Below are positions 47,856-57,543 of a stretch of 60,000 nt of DNA, piece by piece. Location: contig NZ_CP033087.1 in NCBI RefSeq assembly GCF_003691365.1, positions 142,501 through 202,500 of the forward strand, read 5' to 3'. A model generated the notes under the pieces. That model was not told the DNA's origin. It saw only the letters and a program-made list of their open reading frames with translations, and did no database searches. The translations under genes were made by a program, and so were the position numbers. Each line of letters starts with the position of its first letter. The stretch's first letter is position 1. Source of the stretch: Commensalibacter melissae. GTDB taxonomy: Bacteria > Pseudomonadota > Alphaproteobacteria > Acetobacterales > Acetobacteraceae.

Positions 47856-49115
47856 ATGTCTTGTGATATTCCCCGGATCGTAATGAAGTTTGGTGGGACG
47901 TCGGTTGCTGATTTGGACAGGATTCGTAAGGTCGCTCAAACAGTCAAAAAACAAGTTGGCGCAGGATGTGAAGTAGCCGTGGTTGTGTCAGCTATGTCAG
48001 GGGTCACAAACCAGCTGGTTGAATATTGTCAAACCCTCAATCCCCTATATGATCCCTGCGAATATGATTCAATTGTAGCGACAGGTGAACAGGTAACCAG
48101 CGGGCTTTTGGCTATTGCTTTGCAAACAATGGGGATTAAAGCACGTTCATGGTCAGGTTGGCAAATTCCCATAATTACAGATGATGCGCATGGTAGGGCC
48201 AGAATTAAACAGATTGAATCAGCAGCTCTGATAGAATGCATGCAGGCTGGAGTTGTGCCTGTTATTGCCGGATTTCAGGGAATAGATGAAAATAAGCGTA
48301 TATCAACTTTGGGACGGGGTGGATCCGATACTTCGGCGGTTGCGTTGGCTGCAAGCTTGAATGCTACAAGATGTGATATTTACACGGATGTAGATGGAAT
48401 TTACACAACTGATCCCAGAATAGTAAAAAAGGCAAAACGAATAAAGGCAATCGCATATGAAGAGATGTTGGAATTAGCCTCTGTCGGTGCAAAGGTCTTG
48501 CAAACCAGAAGTGTAGAATTGGCCATGAAGGAACAGGTGCGTGTTCAGGTTCTTTCAAGTTTTGAAGATCATGACCCGTCAAAGGAGGGGTCTTTGCCAG
48601 GTTCTTTAGTTGTTAGTGAGGATGAAATTGTGGAAAAAGAACAAGTAACAGGAATCGCTTATTCCTTGAATGAAGCAAAGGTGGTTGTAAAAGGTATTCC
48701 CGACTTTCCTGGAGTGGCATCTTCTATTTTCAGGCCCTTGGCAGAGGCCAATATTAATGTTGATATGATCGTGCAGAGTAGCGGGACAAATCAAACCACA
48801 GATATGACATTTACAGTGCCTAAAACGGATTTGTTACAGGTTCAACAGCTTTTGGAACAGGCAAAAGATACAATTAAATTCTCACAATTGCTGACCGATG
48901 AGGATGTTGTAAAAATCAGTGTGGTTGGAATTGGGATGCGTTCTCATACTGGTGTCGCAAATATTATGTTTAAAACATTGGCGGAACGTTCTATAAATGT
49001 TCAAGTGATTTCCACAAGTGAAATTAAGGTTTCTGTTATTGTTGCTGCGGAGTATGTGGAATTGGCTGTACGTGCTTTACATACAGCTTATGGATTGGAT
49101 CAAATGAATGACTGA
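47856..49115 (+). CDS. lysC: Aspartate kinase
   Basis: 419 residues. Phosphorylates aspartate to start the lysine/threonine/methionine/diaminopimelate branch. Kinase signature IVMKFGGTSVADLDRI, VVVSAMSGVTNQLV, GRGGSDTSAVALAA; two C-terminal ACT domains bind the feedback inhibitors (VVVKGIPDFPGVASSIF and ISVVGIGMRSHTGVA). The ATG at 47856 is preferred: the frame also opens at TTG 47838, but TGGAG lies about 10 nt before the ATG. It overlaps the next gene by 8 bp. Confidence 0.97.
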   Translation: MSCDIPRIVMKFGGTSVADLDRIRKVAQTVKKQVGAGCEVAVVVSAMSGVTNQLVEYCQTLNPLYDPCEYDSIVATGEQVTSGLLAIALQTMGIKARSWSGWQIPIITDDAHGRARIKQIESAALIECMQAGVVPVIAGFQGIDENKRISTLGRGGSDTSAVALAASLNATRCDIYTDVDGIYTTDPRIVKKAKRIKAIAYEEMLELASVGAKVLQTRSVELAMKEQVRVQVLSSFEDHDPSKEGSLPGSLVVSEDEIVEKEQVTGIAYSLNEAKVVVKGIPDFPGVASSIFRPLAEANINVDMIVQSSGTNQTTDMTFTVPKTDLLQVQQLLEQAKDTIKFSQLLTDEDVVKISVVGIGMRSHTGVANIMFKTLAERSINVQVISTSEIKVSVIVAAEYVELAVRALHTAYGLDQMND

Positions 49116-50172
49116 TAAAATGAATATGGATTTAGTTTCATATGATCAAGCAAAAAGGGAATTGAAGCGTCTGTGGAAACGTGGCACTGATTTTTTGGGA
49201 AGTGAGGTTGCCATTCTTGGCGGAGCTATGTCTTGGGTCAGTGAGCATCATCTGGTTTCAGCCATTTCCAATGCCGGGGGTTTTGGCGTGATTGCATGTG
49301 GAGCAATGGAACCCGAAATGCTAGCTGTCGAAATCGAGGCCACTCAGGCACTGACAAAAAAGCCTTTTGGGGTAAATCTGATTACGATGCATCCCAAATT
49401 GTCTGAATTGATTGATGTCTGTCTGCGTCTAAAGGTTCATTATATTGTGTTGGCAGGGGGTATTCCTTCGATTACAGCAATCAGGCAAATTAAGGATGGG
49501 GGAGCTAGGGTTATTGCGTTTGCTCCAGCCTTGATTTTGGCAAAACGCTTGCTTAAAATGGGTGTTGATGCACTGGTGATAGAAGGGGCAGAAGCAGGGG
49601 GACATATAGGTCCTGTTTCTTTGACTGTACTTGCTCAAGAAATTTTACCTGTTATTCGTGAAATACCTGTTTTTGTTGCGGGTGGATTGGGTCGTGGCGA
49701 TGCCATTGTTTCATTTCTTGAATTGGGTGCCTCTGGCGCACAGTTGGGCACGATGTTTGCTGCAGCGGTAGAAAGTCAAGCCCACGAGAGGTTTAAAAAA
49801 GCGTTTATTCACGCTTCGGCACGGGATGCAGTCGCTTCAGTACAGTTGGATGATAGTTTTCCAGTTATTCCCGTGCGTGGTCTTTCCAATCTAGGGACAA
49901 AAGCGTTCATGAAGCATCAAGCCGCCGTAATTCAAAAATATCGTAATGGTGAATTAAGTAAAGAGGATGCTCAACTGGACATTGAACATTTTTGGGCGGG
50001 GGCTTTGCGTCGTGCGGTAAAGGAAGGTGATGTGGAATATGGCTCGGTTATGGCTGGTCAATCCGTGGGAATGGTAAAGGAAATTTTACCTGTTACCGAT
50101 ATCTTTCATACACTTATGCAACAGGCAATTGAGGCTTTGGTAAGACGACAACAACGTATATCAGATATGTGA
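49108..50172 (+). CDS. Nitronate monooxygenase family flavoprotein
   Basis: 354 residues, TIM-barrel flavin enzyme. Motifs: GGAMSWVSEHHLVSAISNAGGFG near the N-terminus, KPFGVNLITMHP, VDALVIEGAEAGGHIG with the FMN-contacting H, VFVAGGLGRGDAI and GASGAQLGTMFAA. Members oxidise alkyl nitronates; the related FabK reduces enoyl-ACP. The sequence alone does not decide which; the conserved GAEAGGH supports the nitronate monooxygenase/FabK group. It overlaps lysC (ATG inside the lysC end), so translation is coupled, and is followed 12 bp later by rodZ-like gene. Confidence 0.85.
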   Translation: MTDKMNMDLVSYDQAKRELKRLWKRGTDFLGSEVAILGGAMSWVSEHHLVSAISNAGGFGVIACGAMEPEMLAVEIEATQALTKKPFGVNLITMHPKLSELIDVCLRLKVHYIVLAGGIPSITAIRQIKDGGARVIAFAPALILAKRLLKMGVDALVIEGAEAGGHIGPVSLTVLAQEILPVIREIPVFVAGGLGRGDAIVSFLELGASGAQLGTMFAAAVESQAHERFKKAFIHASARDAVASVQLDDSFPVIPVRGLSNLGTKAFMKHQAAVIQKYRNGELSKEDAQLDIEHFWAGALRRAVKEGDVEYGSVMAGQSVGMVKEILPVTDIFHTLMQQAIEALVRRQQRISDM

Positions 50173-50184
50173 ACATTCTATATA

Positions 50185-51399
50185 ATGGGTTTTAAGCAAA
50201 TGAGTAATGGACCTGAACAATATGCGAATAAACAATCTATTGGCGAAATGCTTCGTTCAAGAAGAGAAGAATTGCACTTGAGTTTGGAGGATATTTCTCA
50301 GAGGCTGAGAATCCGGTTGGTTTTTTTAAAGGCTCTGGAGGATGGGCAGATCGATCAGTTGCCCGGTATAGCCTATGCAGCCGGTTTTTTGCGTTCTTAT
50401 GCAGAGTTTCTGGGACTGAATGTTGACGAGGTAATCAAGCGCTTTCGTTTTGAGCATCAGGGAACAGAATATAAACAGAAATTACTGTTTCCTGCTCCTG
50501 TCCCTCAATCTGGCGTTCCTGCCGCTGTAATTATTTTTGCAGGTTTACTGATTATTGCCGGGGGATATGTTGGCTGGTACAAAATGACTGATCATCGAAA
50601 GGTTCCTGCCGAAACTATTCCATCCATTATGGATAAAAATGGTAAAGATCAGGCGCAGGAAAAAATTTCACCACAGATTGCATCTGTTATGCCCTCTCTA
50701 AACGTAAATAATGCAAAACCGGATCAAAATGTTTCCAATGCTATCCATAAACTTGAATCACAGGTAGCCCAGTCTCAAAAAACAAATGAACCGGCTTCGG
50801 AACCGGCAAATTATTCGCAGGGTGATAAAAACAATTTTTTACAAGAAAATAAGTTGTCTCCACAAAATTCATCTATAGACAATCAACAGAAACCACAGGA
50901 ACCCTCTTCTATTCAAACCAGTAAAGCATCTGACTCATCAGGTAAGGTTGATCAACAACATCCTGATTCGGTAAAAAATATTGAAAGCAAAGATAATGAG
51001 ACAACAGAAAAAGTTGATAACAATATCATTATCAGGACATCCGGAGCCAGTTGGTTAAAGGTTCAGGATCAACAGGGTCGTATTTTATTGCAAAAAACAT
51101 TGCAAAAAGGTGAAAGCTGGACTGTTCCATCAGATCATGCAAGGATTGTTATGACCATTGGCAATGCCGGGGCTGTCATTATTGAAAATAATGGGAAGCA
51201 GTCAAGGCCTCTGGGTGAAAGGGGAAAGGTTTTACGGCATTTTGTTATAACGCCTGAGTTATTGGAAAAGATTGTTACAGAACCTGTAGATAATAATTCG
51301 GATGCAATGCCTGAAAAAAATAAGAAGAAAATGGTCAATGAGAATGGCTTGAATTTAAATAATGATCAGGAAAAGACTGAAGGATCTGATAATCGTTAG
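50185..51399 (+). CDS. rodZ: RodZ-like helix-turn-helix membrane protein
   Basis: 404 residues. An N-terminal HTH_25 domain (IGEMLRSRREELHLSLEDIS, IRLVFLKALEDGQIDQLPG, YAAGFLRSYAEFLGLNVDEV) is followed by one membrane segment near residues 113-132 (AVIIFAGLLIIAGGYVGWY), a long Gln/Ser/Lys-rich periplasmic linker and a C-terminal DUF4115 domain (ASWLKVQDQQGRILLQKTLQKG). RodZ links MreB filaments to the rod-shape wall machinery. An alternative start at 50200 would remove five residues. Next gene ispG is 144 bp away, an order common in acetic acid bacteria. Confidence 0.88.
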   Translation: MGFKQMSNGPEQYANKQSIGEMLRSRREELHLSLEDISQRLRIRLVFLKALEDGQIDQLPGIAYAAGFLRSYAEFLGLNVDEVIKRFRFEHQGTEYKQKLLFPAPVPQSGVPAAVIIFAGLLIIAGGYVGWYKMTDHRKVPAETIPSIMDKNGKDQAQEKISPQIASVMPSLNVNNAKPDQNVSNAIHKLESQVAQSQKTNEPASEPANYSQGDKNNFLQENKLSPQNSSIDNQQKPQEPSSIQTSKASDSSGKVDQQHPDSVKNIESKDNETTEKVDNNIIIRTSGASWLKVQDQQGRILLQKTLQKGESWTVPSDHARIVMTIGNAGAVIIENNGKQSRPLGERGKVLRHFVITPELLEKIVTEPVDNNSDAMPEKNKKKMVNENGLNLNNDQEKTEGSDNR

Positions 51400-51543
51400 G
51401 ACAAATATTTTATGTTTAAGCGGTTATATATTGCATATTTTAATGGGGTTGGTTAGTTAAAAGAAGATGGTGTAAAATTGATCTTTTAAGATTGTTTCTT
51501 TTAAGGTTAAAGGCATTACCATAATTAACTTGGAGAAAAATTA

Positions 51544-52668
51544 ATGAGTTTACGCCCATATCAGCAAATTATTCGTCGCAAAAGTCGACAAATTAATGTG
51601 GGGTCTGTTCCTGTTGGCGGGGATGCACCGATTAGTGTTCAAACAATGACAAATACGCTGACCAGTGATGCACAGGCAACGGTTGCACAAATTAAAAAAG
51701 CTGAAAAGGTGGGGGTTGATATTGTTCGGGTTTCCTGTCCTGATGAGGATAGTACCAGGGCGCTGAAAGAGATTGTCCGTAATGTGGAAGTTCCAATTGT
51801 TGCGGATATTCATTTTCATTATAAGAGGGCGATTGAAGCTGCACAGGCAGGCGCCGCTTGTTTAAGGATTAATCCAGGAAATATTGGTAATGCGGATCGT
51901 GTTCGGGATGTAATTAAGGCGGCAAAAGATTATAACTGTTCAATTCGTATCGGGGTTAATGCGGGTTCTCTTGAAAAACATCTTTTGGAAAAATACGGAG
52001 AGCCTAATCCGGAGGCTTTATTGGAAAGTGCGATGGAGCACGCGAAAATCCTAGAAGATAATGATTTTCGCGAATTCAAAATTAGTGTTAAAGCTTCAGA
52101 TGTTTTTTTGGCGGTTGAAGCTTATCGTTTATTATCTGAAGCTTGTGACTATCCATTGCATATCGGTATTACTGAAGCGGGAGGGAAAAGAGCGGGAACT
52201 GTAAAATCCTCCATTGGATTAGGTTCACTTTTATGGGCAGGTATTGGGGATACAATGCGCGTTTCCTTATCGGCTGAACCTGAAGAGGAAGTCGTTGTAG
52301 GTTGGGATATACTGAAAACGCTTGGTTTGCGTCATCGGGGGGTAAGGGTTGTTTCCTGTCCTTCCTGTGCGCGTCAAGGTTTTAAGGTCATTCCAACGGT
52401 TGCAACATTGGAAGAACGTTTGGCTCATATTGAAACGCCAATTACGCTTTCTGTCATTGGTTGCGTTGTTAATGGTCCAGGCGAAGCCACCATGACGGAT
52501 GTGGGTGTTACCGGGGGTGGATCAGGACGTCATATGGTCTATGTTGGTGGAAAGCAGGATCATACGATTCCGGCTGAAGAAATGATTAACCATATTGTGC
52601 AATTGGTTGAACAAAAAGCCGCACAGATTGAAGCGGAAAAAACTGCTCAAAAAAAAGAAAAGAATTAA
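51544..52668 (+). CDS. ispG: 4-hydroxy-3-methylbut-2-enyl diphosphate synthase
   Basis: 374 residues. It reduces the cyclic diphosphate of the MEP isoprenoid pathway with a [4Fe-4S] cluster. Cysteines C272 and C275 in [10 protein letters not shown] and C307 in [10 protein letters not shown] are the cluster ligands. N-terminal [17 protein letters not shown] and [24 protein letters not shown] are family marks. TTGGAGAAA precedes the ATG. Confidence 0.98.
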   Translation: MSLRPYQQIIRRKSRQINVGSVPVGGDAPISVQTMTNTLTSDAQATVAQIKKAEKVGVDIVRVSCPDEDSTRALKEIVRNVEVPIVADIHFHYKRAIEAAQAGAACLRINPGNIGNADRVRDVIKAAKDYNCSIRIGVNAGSLEKHLLEKYGEPNPEALLESAMEHAKILEDNDFREFKISVKASDVFLAVEAYRLLSEACDYPLHIGITEAGGKRAGTVKSSIGLGSLLWAGIGDTMRVSLSAEPEEEVVVGWDILKTLGLRHRGVRVVSCPSCARQGFKVIPTVATLEERLAHIETPITLSVIGCVVNGPGEATMTDVGVTGGGSGRHMVYVGGKQDHTIPAEEMINHIVQLVEQKAAQIEAEKTAQKKEKN

Positions 52669-52704
52669 TTTTAAAATATAATTTCAAACATAGGATAGTT
52701 TAAA

Positions 52705-53955
52705 GTGAGTGTGGTTAAACCCGTTCGTGGAACCCATGATTTGATTGGTGACGAGGCAAAAAATCATCAATATGTTATGCAAACCGCAAAAAATATTACT
52801 TCATTATATGGGTTTGAAGAATGGATAACACCGGTTTTTGAAGAAACAGGTGTTTTTGCGCGCTCTTTAGGGGATACGTCGGATATTGTTTCCAAGGAAA
52901 TGTATACATTCCAGGATCGTGGTGGGGATTCTCTCACCCTGCGTCCCGAAGGAACAGCTGGAATTTGCCGTGCCTTGGTTACAAATGCTTTGACCCAAAC
53001 CCTTCCTCAAAAGGTTTTTTATGCCGGTCCAATGTTTCGTTATGAGCGTCCTCAAAAAGGCCGTTATCGGCAGTTTTATCAGATTGGTGCAGAATTGCTG
53101 GGTACGGCAACCCCTTTTGCAGATGCGGAAATGATTGCAATGGGGCAGCATATTCTTAATGCCCTGGGTATTTCAGATAATGTTGATCTTGAATTGAACA
53201 CGCTGGGGGATCTGACCAGCCGTCAAGCATGGCGAGAAGCTTTAATTGCCTATTTCAAAACTGTTAAATCTGAATTATCAGAAGATAGTCAAAATCGGTT
53301 GGAGAAAAATCCCTTACGTATTTTGGACAGTAAGGCGGCACAGGATAGAGCGTTATTGGATCATGCTCCGTTAATGAAAGATTATATGACTCCGACAGCA
53401 CTGGAATTCTGGGATAGGTTACGAAAAGCATTGGATCAGTTTAAAATTCCATTTAGAGAAAATCATTATATTGTTCGTGGATTGGATTATTATAGTCATA
53501 CGGTTTTTGAATTTGTAACGACAAAGCTTGGATCACAGGGTACCGTTCTGGCGGGCGGACGATATGAGGGGCTGGTTGCAGAAATGGGGGGACCTTCTGT
53601 TCCTGCTATTGGATGGGCGGCTGGGGTTGAAAGATTGGCTCTTTTATTGAATTCGATACCTGTCCAACCTAAATCTGTAGCGATCATTGTATTTTCTGAT
53701 GCGGTTCATGAAATGGCATTTACGGTTTTACAGCTATTGCGAACTCATAAAATTGCCGCTGAAATGACCTATAAAGGGAATTTCCGTAAACAAATGGAGT
53801 GGGCTAATAAAAGGAAAGCGTCTATTGCATTGCTTATTGGTGAGGATGAGGCGACCAAACAAGTTGTTCAGTTGAAAGATTTGAATTCTGGTGAACAAGT
53901 CGAGGTTGCCTTGCATGATTTGGTTTCTCAGCTTATTTTGAAATTGGCGAAATAA
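52705..53955 (+). CDS. hisS: Histidyl-tRNA synthetase
   Basis: 416 residues. Class II synthetase: TLRPEGTAGICRAL and FRYERPQKGRYRQFYQIGAE (motif 2), the histidine-A motif RGLDYYSHTVFEF, and motif 3 GGRYEGLV...AIGWAAGVERLALLL. C-terminal anticodon domain ends at 416. GTG start; the ribosome-binding site (AGGATAG) is about 11 nt upstream. It is 3 bp upstream of prfA, indicating translational coupling. Confidence 0.98.
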   Translation: MSVVKPVRGTHDLIGDEAKNHQYVMQTAKNITSLYGFEEWITPVFEETGVFARSLGDTSDIVSKEMYTFQDRGGDSLTLRPEGTAGICRALVTNALTQTLPQKVFYAGPMFRYERPQKGRYRQFYQIGAELLGTATPFADAEMIAMGQHILNALGISDNVDLELNTLGDLTSRQAWREALIAYFKTVKSELSEDSQNRLEKNPLRILDSKAAQDRALLDHAPLMKDYMTPTALEFWDRLRKALDQFKIPFRENHYIVRGLDYYSHTVFEFVTTKLGSQGTVLAGGRYEGLVAEMGGPSVPAIGWAAGVERLALLLNSIPVQPKSVAIIVFSDAVHEMAFTVLQLLRTHKIAAEMTYKGNFRKQMEWANKRKASIALLIGEDEATKQVVQLKDLNSGEQVEVALHDLVSQLILKLAK

Positions 53956-53958
53956 TTT

Positions 53959-55041
53959 ATGTCTTCTGAAGAATTTTCTGCAAGTTTTAATGATCGTCTG
54001 GATAAAATCATAGCTCGGTCAGAAGAATTGCAACACTTGTTATCCACTGAGATATCCGGGGATGAATTTATTGAGGCTTCACGTGAATATGCTGAATTGA
54101 ATCCGCTTGTAGCCTTGATTGAATCTTTAAGGACGGCAGAAAAGGATTGTCAGGCTGTTCAGGAAATGCTTGATGATCCTGAAATGAGAGATTTGGCACA
54201 GGCCGAGTTACAGGGTTTGCATGAAAAACTTCCAGAAATAAGACATCAGATTCGTTTGGCAATGTTACCAAAGGACAAGGCCGATGAACGAAGTGCAATT
54301 TTAGAGCTACGTCCAGCGGCTGGGGGTGATGAGGCGGGTCTGTTTGCGGCAGAACTTTTCTCCGCTTATCAACGTTACGCGGAATCTCGAGGCTGGCGCT
54401 TTGAAATTCTGGAATATGGTGATACTGGATTGGGCGGTCTTAAAGAAGGGATTGCTTCAATCACGGGAACGGGAGTTTTTGCCCGTTTGAAATATGAATC
54501 GGGTGTTCATCGCGTGCAACGTGTTCCAGCTACCGAAAGTCAGGGGCGTGTTCATACTTCAACAGTAACCGTTGCGGTATTGCCTGAGGCAGAGGAAGTG
54601 GATGTCACAATTGATGAAAGTGATCTGCGGATTGATGTCTATCGTGCTTCTGGGGCTGGTGGACAGCATGTTAACAAAACGGAAAGTGCGGTGCGGATCA
54701 CTCATATTCCGACAGGTGTGGTCGTGGCGATGCAGGAGGAAAAAAGTCAGCATAAAAATAAGGCGAAAGCCATGAAGATCCTGCGTGCACGTTTATATGA
54801 ACAACAACGGTTGGCCGCTCATGAAAATCGTGCGGCAGACCGTCGTTCTCAGGTGGGAACAGGAGATCGTTCTGAACGTATTCGTACATATAACTTTCCA
54901 CAAGGACGTGTTACTGATCATCGGGTAAATTTGACGTTGCATAAAATTGATCGTGTTATGTTGGGGGAATTTGATGAAATTATCGATTATTTAATCCAGG
55001 AAGAACAATCCCGACTATTGGCCTCTGAAGAGAATACCTAG
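53959..55041 (+). CDS. prfA: Peptide chain release factor 1
   Basis: 360 residues. Reads UAA/UAG through the PAT tripeptide (P190-A191-T192) and triggers hydrolysis through GGQ (234-236) in [17 protein letters not shown]. The neighbouring prmC methylates the GGQ glutamine. Confidence 0.98.
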   Translation: MSSEEFSASFNDRLDKIIARSEELQHLLSTEISGDEFIEASREYAELNPLVALIESLRTAEKDCQAVQEMLDDPEMRDLAQAELQGLHEKLPEIRHQIRLAMLPKDKADERSAILELRPAAGGDEAGLFAAELFSAYQRYAESRGWRFEILEYGDTGLGGLKEGIASITGTGVFARLKYESGVHRVQRVPATESQGRVHTSTVTVAVLPEAEEVDVTIDESDLRIDVYRASGAGGQHVNKTESAVRITHIPTGVVVAMQEEKSQHKNKAKAMKILRARLYEQQRLAAHENRAADRRSQVGTGDRSERIRTYNFPQGRVTDHRVNLTLHKIDRVMLGEFDEIIDYLIQEEQSRLLASEENT

Positions 55042-55150
55042 GAAAAAAATCTGGTTTTGCCTTTTATTTCTGTCTAACGCCTTAGTTATATTATCGTTTA
55101 AAAGCATTAGTTGTTTTTATATTTGGATAAATTGATTTTTACCGGATTAC

Positions 55151-56014
55151 ATGGATAATAGTGTACAAATATCGTTGGCCTCATTAATTCAGGAAGGCGA
55201 GATGCTTTTTCAAAAGGCAGGAATTGAAGCACCGCGACGAGAGGCAATGTTATTAATAGCTGCGGCGTTAAAAAAAAGCAGAACCGAATTATTCTTGATG
55301 GATAAAAGAGAATTGATCGATCCTGTCCTAATTCGTTCATATTTTTATAGACGAAGTCAGCATGAACCTTTCGCTTATATTGTGAGGGAAAAAGGATTTT
55401 GGTCGTTAAATTTGGAAGTGTCAGAAGCCACTTTAATTCCTCGCGCTGATAGCGAGACTTTGATCGAGGTTTTGTTGAAATTGTTTCCGAAACGCCAAAC
55501 TCGTTATAATTTTCTGGATCTGGGTACCGGCACAGGTTGCCTGTTGCTTGCTGCCTTGTCTGAATATACGAAAAGTTTTGGAATTGGGGTCGATTATAAA
55601 GAACAGGCTGTTAGATTGGCAAGGAAAAATGCGGAAAAATGCAAATTGGCCGACCGATCTATATTTTATACAGGTTATTGGGGTAATGCCTTAAAGGGAG
55701 AATTTGATATTATTTTATCCAATCCACCTTATATTCGTGAACATGAATTATTAAATTTAATGCCAGAGGTCAAAAATTATGAACCCATGTCAGCTTTGGC
55801 TGGGGGAAGGGACGGCCTTGATGCATATCGTTTAATCTGTTATCAAGCCGCGGATTTATTAACGGAACAGGGAGTTTTGATTTTAGAACTAGGAATTGAA
55901 CAGGAAGAGCATGTTACAGAGATTGGAAGGGATGTAGGGTTGCATGTTGTGCAAAAACAACAGGATTTAAATGGTTATACAAGAGCCCTTGTTTTTTCTA
56001 ATATAAAATTGTAA
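55151..56014 (+). CDS. prmC: Release factor glutamine methyltransferase
   Basis: 287 residues. Methylates the GGQ glutamine of release factors. N-terminal helical domain, SAM-binding FLDLGTGTGCLLLAALSEY, and the signature NPPY at residues 191-194 in IILSNPPYIREHE, followed by EPMSALAGGRDGLDAYRLI. It lies 109 bp downstream of prfA in the usual order. Confidence 0.96.
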   Translation: MDNSVQISLASLIQEGEMLFQKAGIEAPRREAMLLIAAALKKSRTELFLMDKRELIDPVLIRSYFYRRSQHEPFAYIVREKGFWSLNLEVSEATLIPRADSETLIEVLLKLFPKRQTRYNFLDLGTGTGCLLLAALSEYTKSFGIGVDYKEQAVRLARKNAEKCKLADRSIFYTGYWGNALKGEFDIILSNPPYIREHELLNLMPEVKNYEPMSALAGGRDGLDAYRLICYQAADLLTEQGVLILELGIEQEEHVTEIGRDVGLHVVQKQQDLNGYTRALVFSNIKL

Positions 56015-56219
56015 AAGCTTATCATATAATTTTATTTTAATTATAGTAAGAGAAGCTACTAACTCAATATAATGATTAATAGCTGTATAAATTATAGTAT
56101 TAAATTGCAATTTATTTATTTCATTTAGTTTACTTGTTTCATATTAATCATTATCTATCAACCAATCAAAATGTAACCTTAGTTTCATATTTACTAATAG
56201 GAAAGTATAACAATAACTT

Positions 56220-56738
56220 ATGAATACAAAACGTATGCGAGGTCGTTATTACCGGTCAGGCAATAACGGGGGGGCACGGCATCAAAACGGACAGGTTTCT
56301 TTTAATCGAAATCATGTGTTTGAAAGTAACGGTCCTAATGGACGTATTCGTGGAACTGCTCAACAATTACATGAAAAATATCTTCAACAGGGACGGGATG
56401 CCATAAGTTCAGGGGATCGGGTCAATGCCGAAAGTTTTTTTCAGTATGCAGAACATTATTCTCGTATTGTTAATATGATTAACCAGTCTAATCAACAAAG
56501 ACATCGTCCCAATAATTTTCAGGAAACGGCAAATAATACAGAGCCTGCAAAAATGATAGAGGATGAACCGGAAACAACTGAGGCTGTCGAAATTAAGATT
56601 GATGAAACTGCAAATGAAACTCCTGTTGTTCAGGAGATAGAGGCTGAACAGCCTGCACCGGTTCGTGTGCCCCGTAGAGGAAGGCCTCCTAGAGCGCTGT
56701 CAGCAGGAAAAAAAAAGCTTTCGGAAGGAAATAGTTAA
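56220..56738 (+). CDS. DUF4167 domain protein
   Basis: 172 residues, probable RNA-binding. The basic N-terminus rich in Arg/Gly/Asn (RGRYYRSGNNGGARHQNG) precedes the DUF4167 core FESNGPNGRIRGTAQQLHEK, YLQQGRDAISSGDRVNAESFFQYAEHY. The C-terminal half is acidic then ends in a basic RVPRRGRPPRALSAGKKKL tail. The gene typically follows prmC in alphaproteobacteria; its function is unknown. Confidence 0.9.
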   Translation: MNTKRMRGRYYRSGNNGGARHQNGQVSFNRNHVFESNGPNGRIRGTAQQLHEKYLQQGRDAISSGDRVNAESFFQYAEHYSRIVNMINQSNQQRHRPNNFQETANNTEPAKMIEDEPETTEAVEIKIDETANETPVVQEIEAEQPAPVRVPRRGRPPRALSAGKKKLSEGNS

Positions 56739-56766
56739 AATATTATAGAAGATGAGTGAAAAATAC

Positions 56767-56796
56767 TTGACTTTGTCATTTAAATAAGGGTAATTA
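56767..56796 (+). promoter_or_regulatory. Likely sigma-70 promoter of tRNA-Met
   Basis: TTGACT at 56767-56772 and TAATTA at 56791-56796 with an 18-nt spacer, about 25 nt upstream of the mature tRNA 5' end. Confidence 0.5.
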
Positions 56797-56820
56797 AACT
56801 CGTCTTTCAATGATTGATAA

Positions 56821-56895
56821 GGCGGCGTAGCTCAGTGGTAGAGCAGGGGAATCATAATCCCTTGGTCGGTGGTTCAAATCCGCCCGTCGCTACCA
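56821..56895 (+). tRNA. tRNA-Met, elongator (anticodon CAU)
   Basis: 75 nt with encoded CCA. Anticodon loop AUCAUAA in stem gggga/cccu-like context. The sequence around the anticodon (ggaaTCATAAtcc) and the acceptor end cgctacca resemble elongator Met tRNAs rather than tRNA-Ile2; the latter also has CAU (lysidine-modified), so a small doubt remains. Confidence 0.88.
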
Positions 56896-57188
56896 TCTTT
56901 AAAATTTGGTTTAAATCTACAGATGGTTGTTAAAATTCAAAATCCTTAAAATCGAATAATTCTTAACAACTTATTTTTAATTTTGTCTTTAAGTTGGTAT
57001 TTTGTGATTTGATTGTAATTTTATTATGATCAGACTGATGGTATGATTATTGTTGAAGTGATCAGAGTCATTGAATATGAAAATATATTTTGTTGGGAAT
57101 GGAAAAATAGAACAATCTTGTAATAATTTTTTTTAATAATTTAGCAAGATTAGATGTGATATATTAAATTGTCATACATAATTAGAAA

Positions 57189-57263
<75 letters not shown>

Positions 57264-57543
57264 TTCGATTTGCTTTATTTAGTAGCTTTTCATTCAAAAT
57301 GATGCAACAAAAAAATTTATCTTTTTGCATATTTTTTATATGGCTTGCAAATCAAGGAGAAATTGTTCAACAGTTAGATGAAACATTTATACCAAATCCA
57401 AAATTCAGTTCGATTAATATTATTTTTGTCTTCTATGTAAATTCATCAAGGCATATCTTAAATAGTATTAAAGAACCATCATGGTTCGAAATGAAAACGC
57501 CCGTTTAATGCTGTATATTAAAATAGGATATCAGGTTGTAACT

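Noticed and set aside
51457-51504. Inverted repeat ttaaaagaa / ttcttttaa before ispG considered as a riboswitch or terminator
   Set aside because: The stem is A/T only, the loop is 30 nt and no U tract follows; too weak to call.
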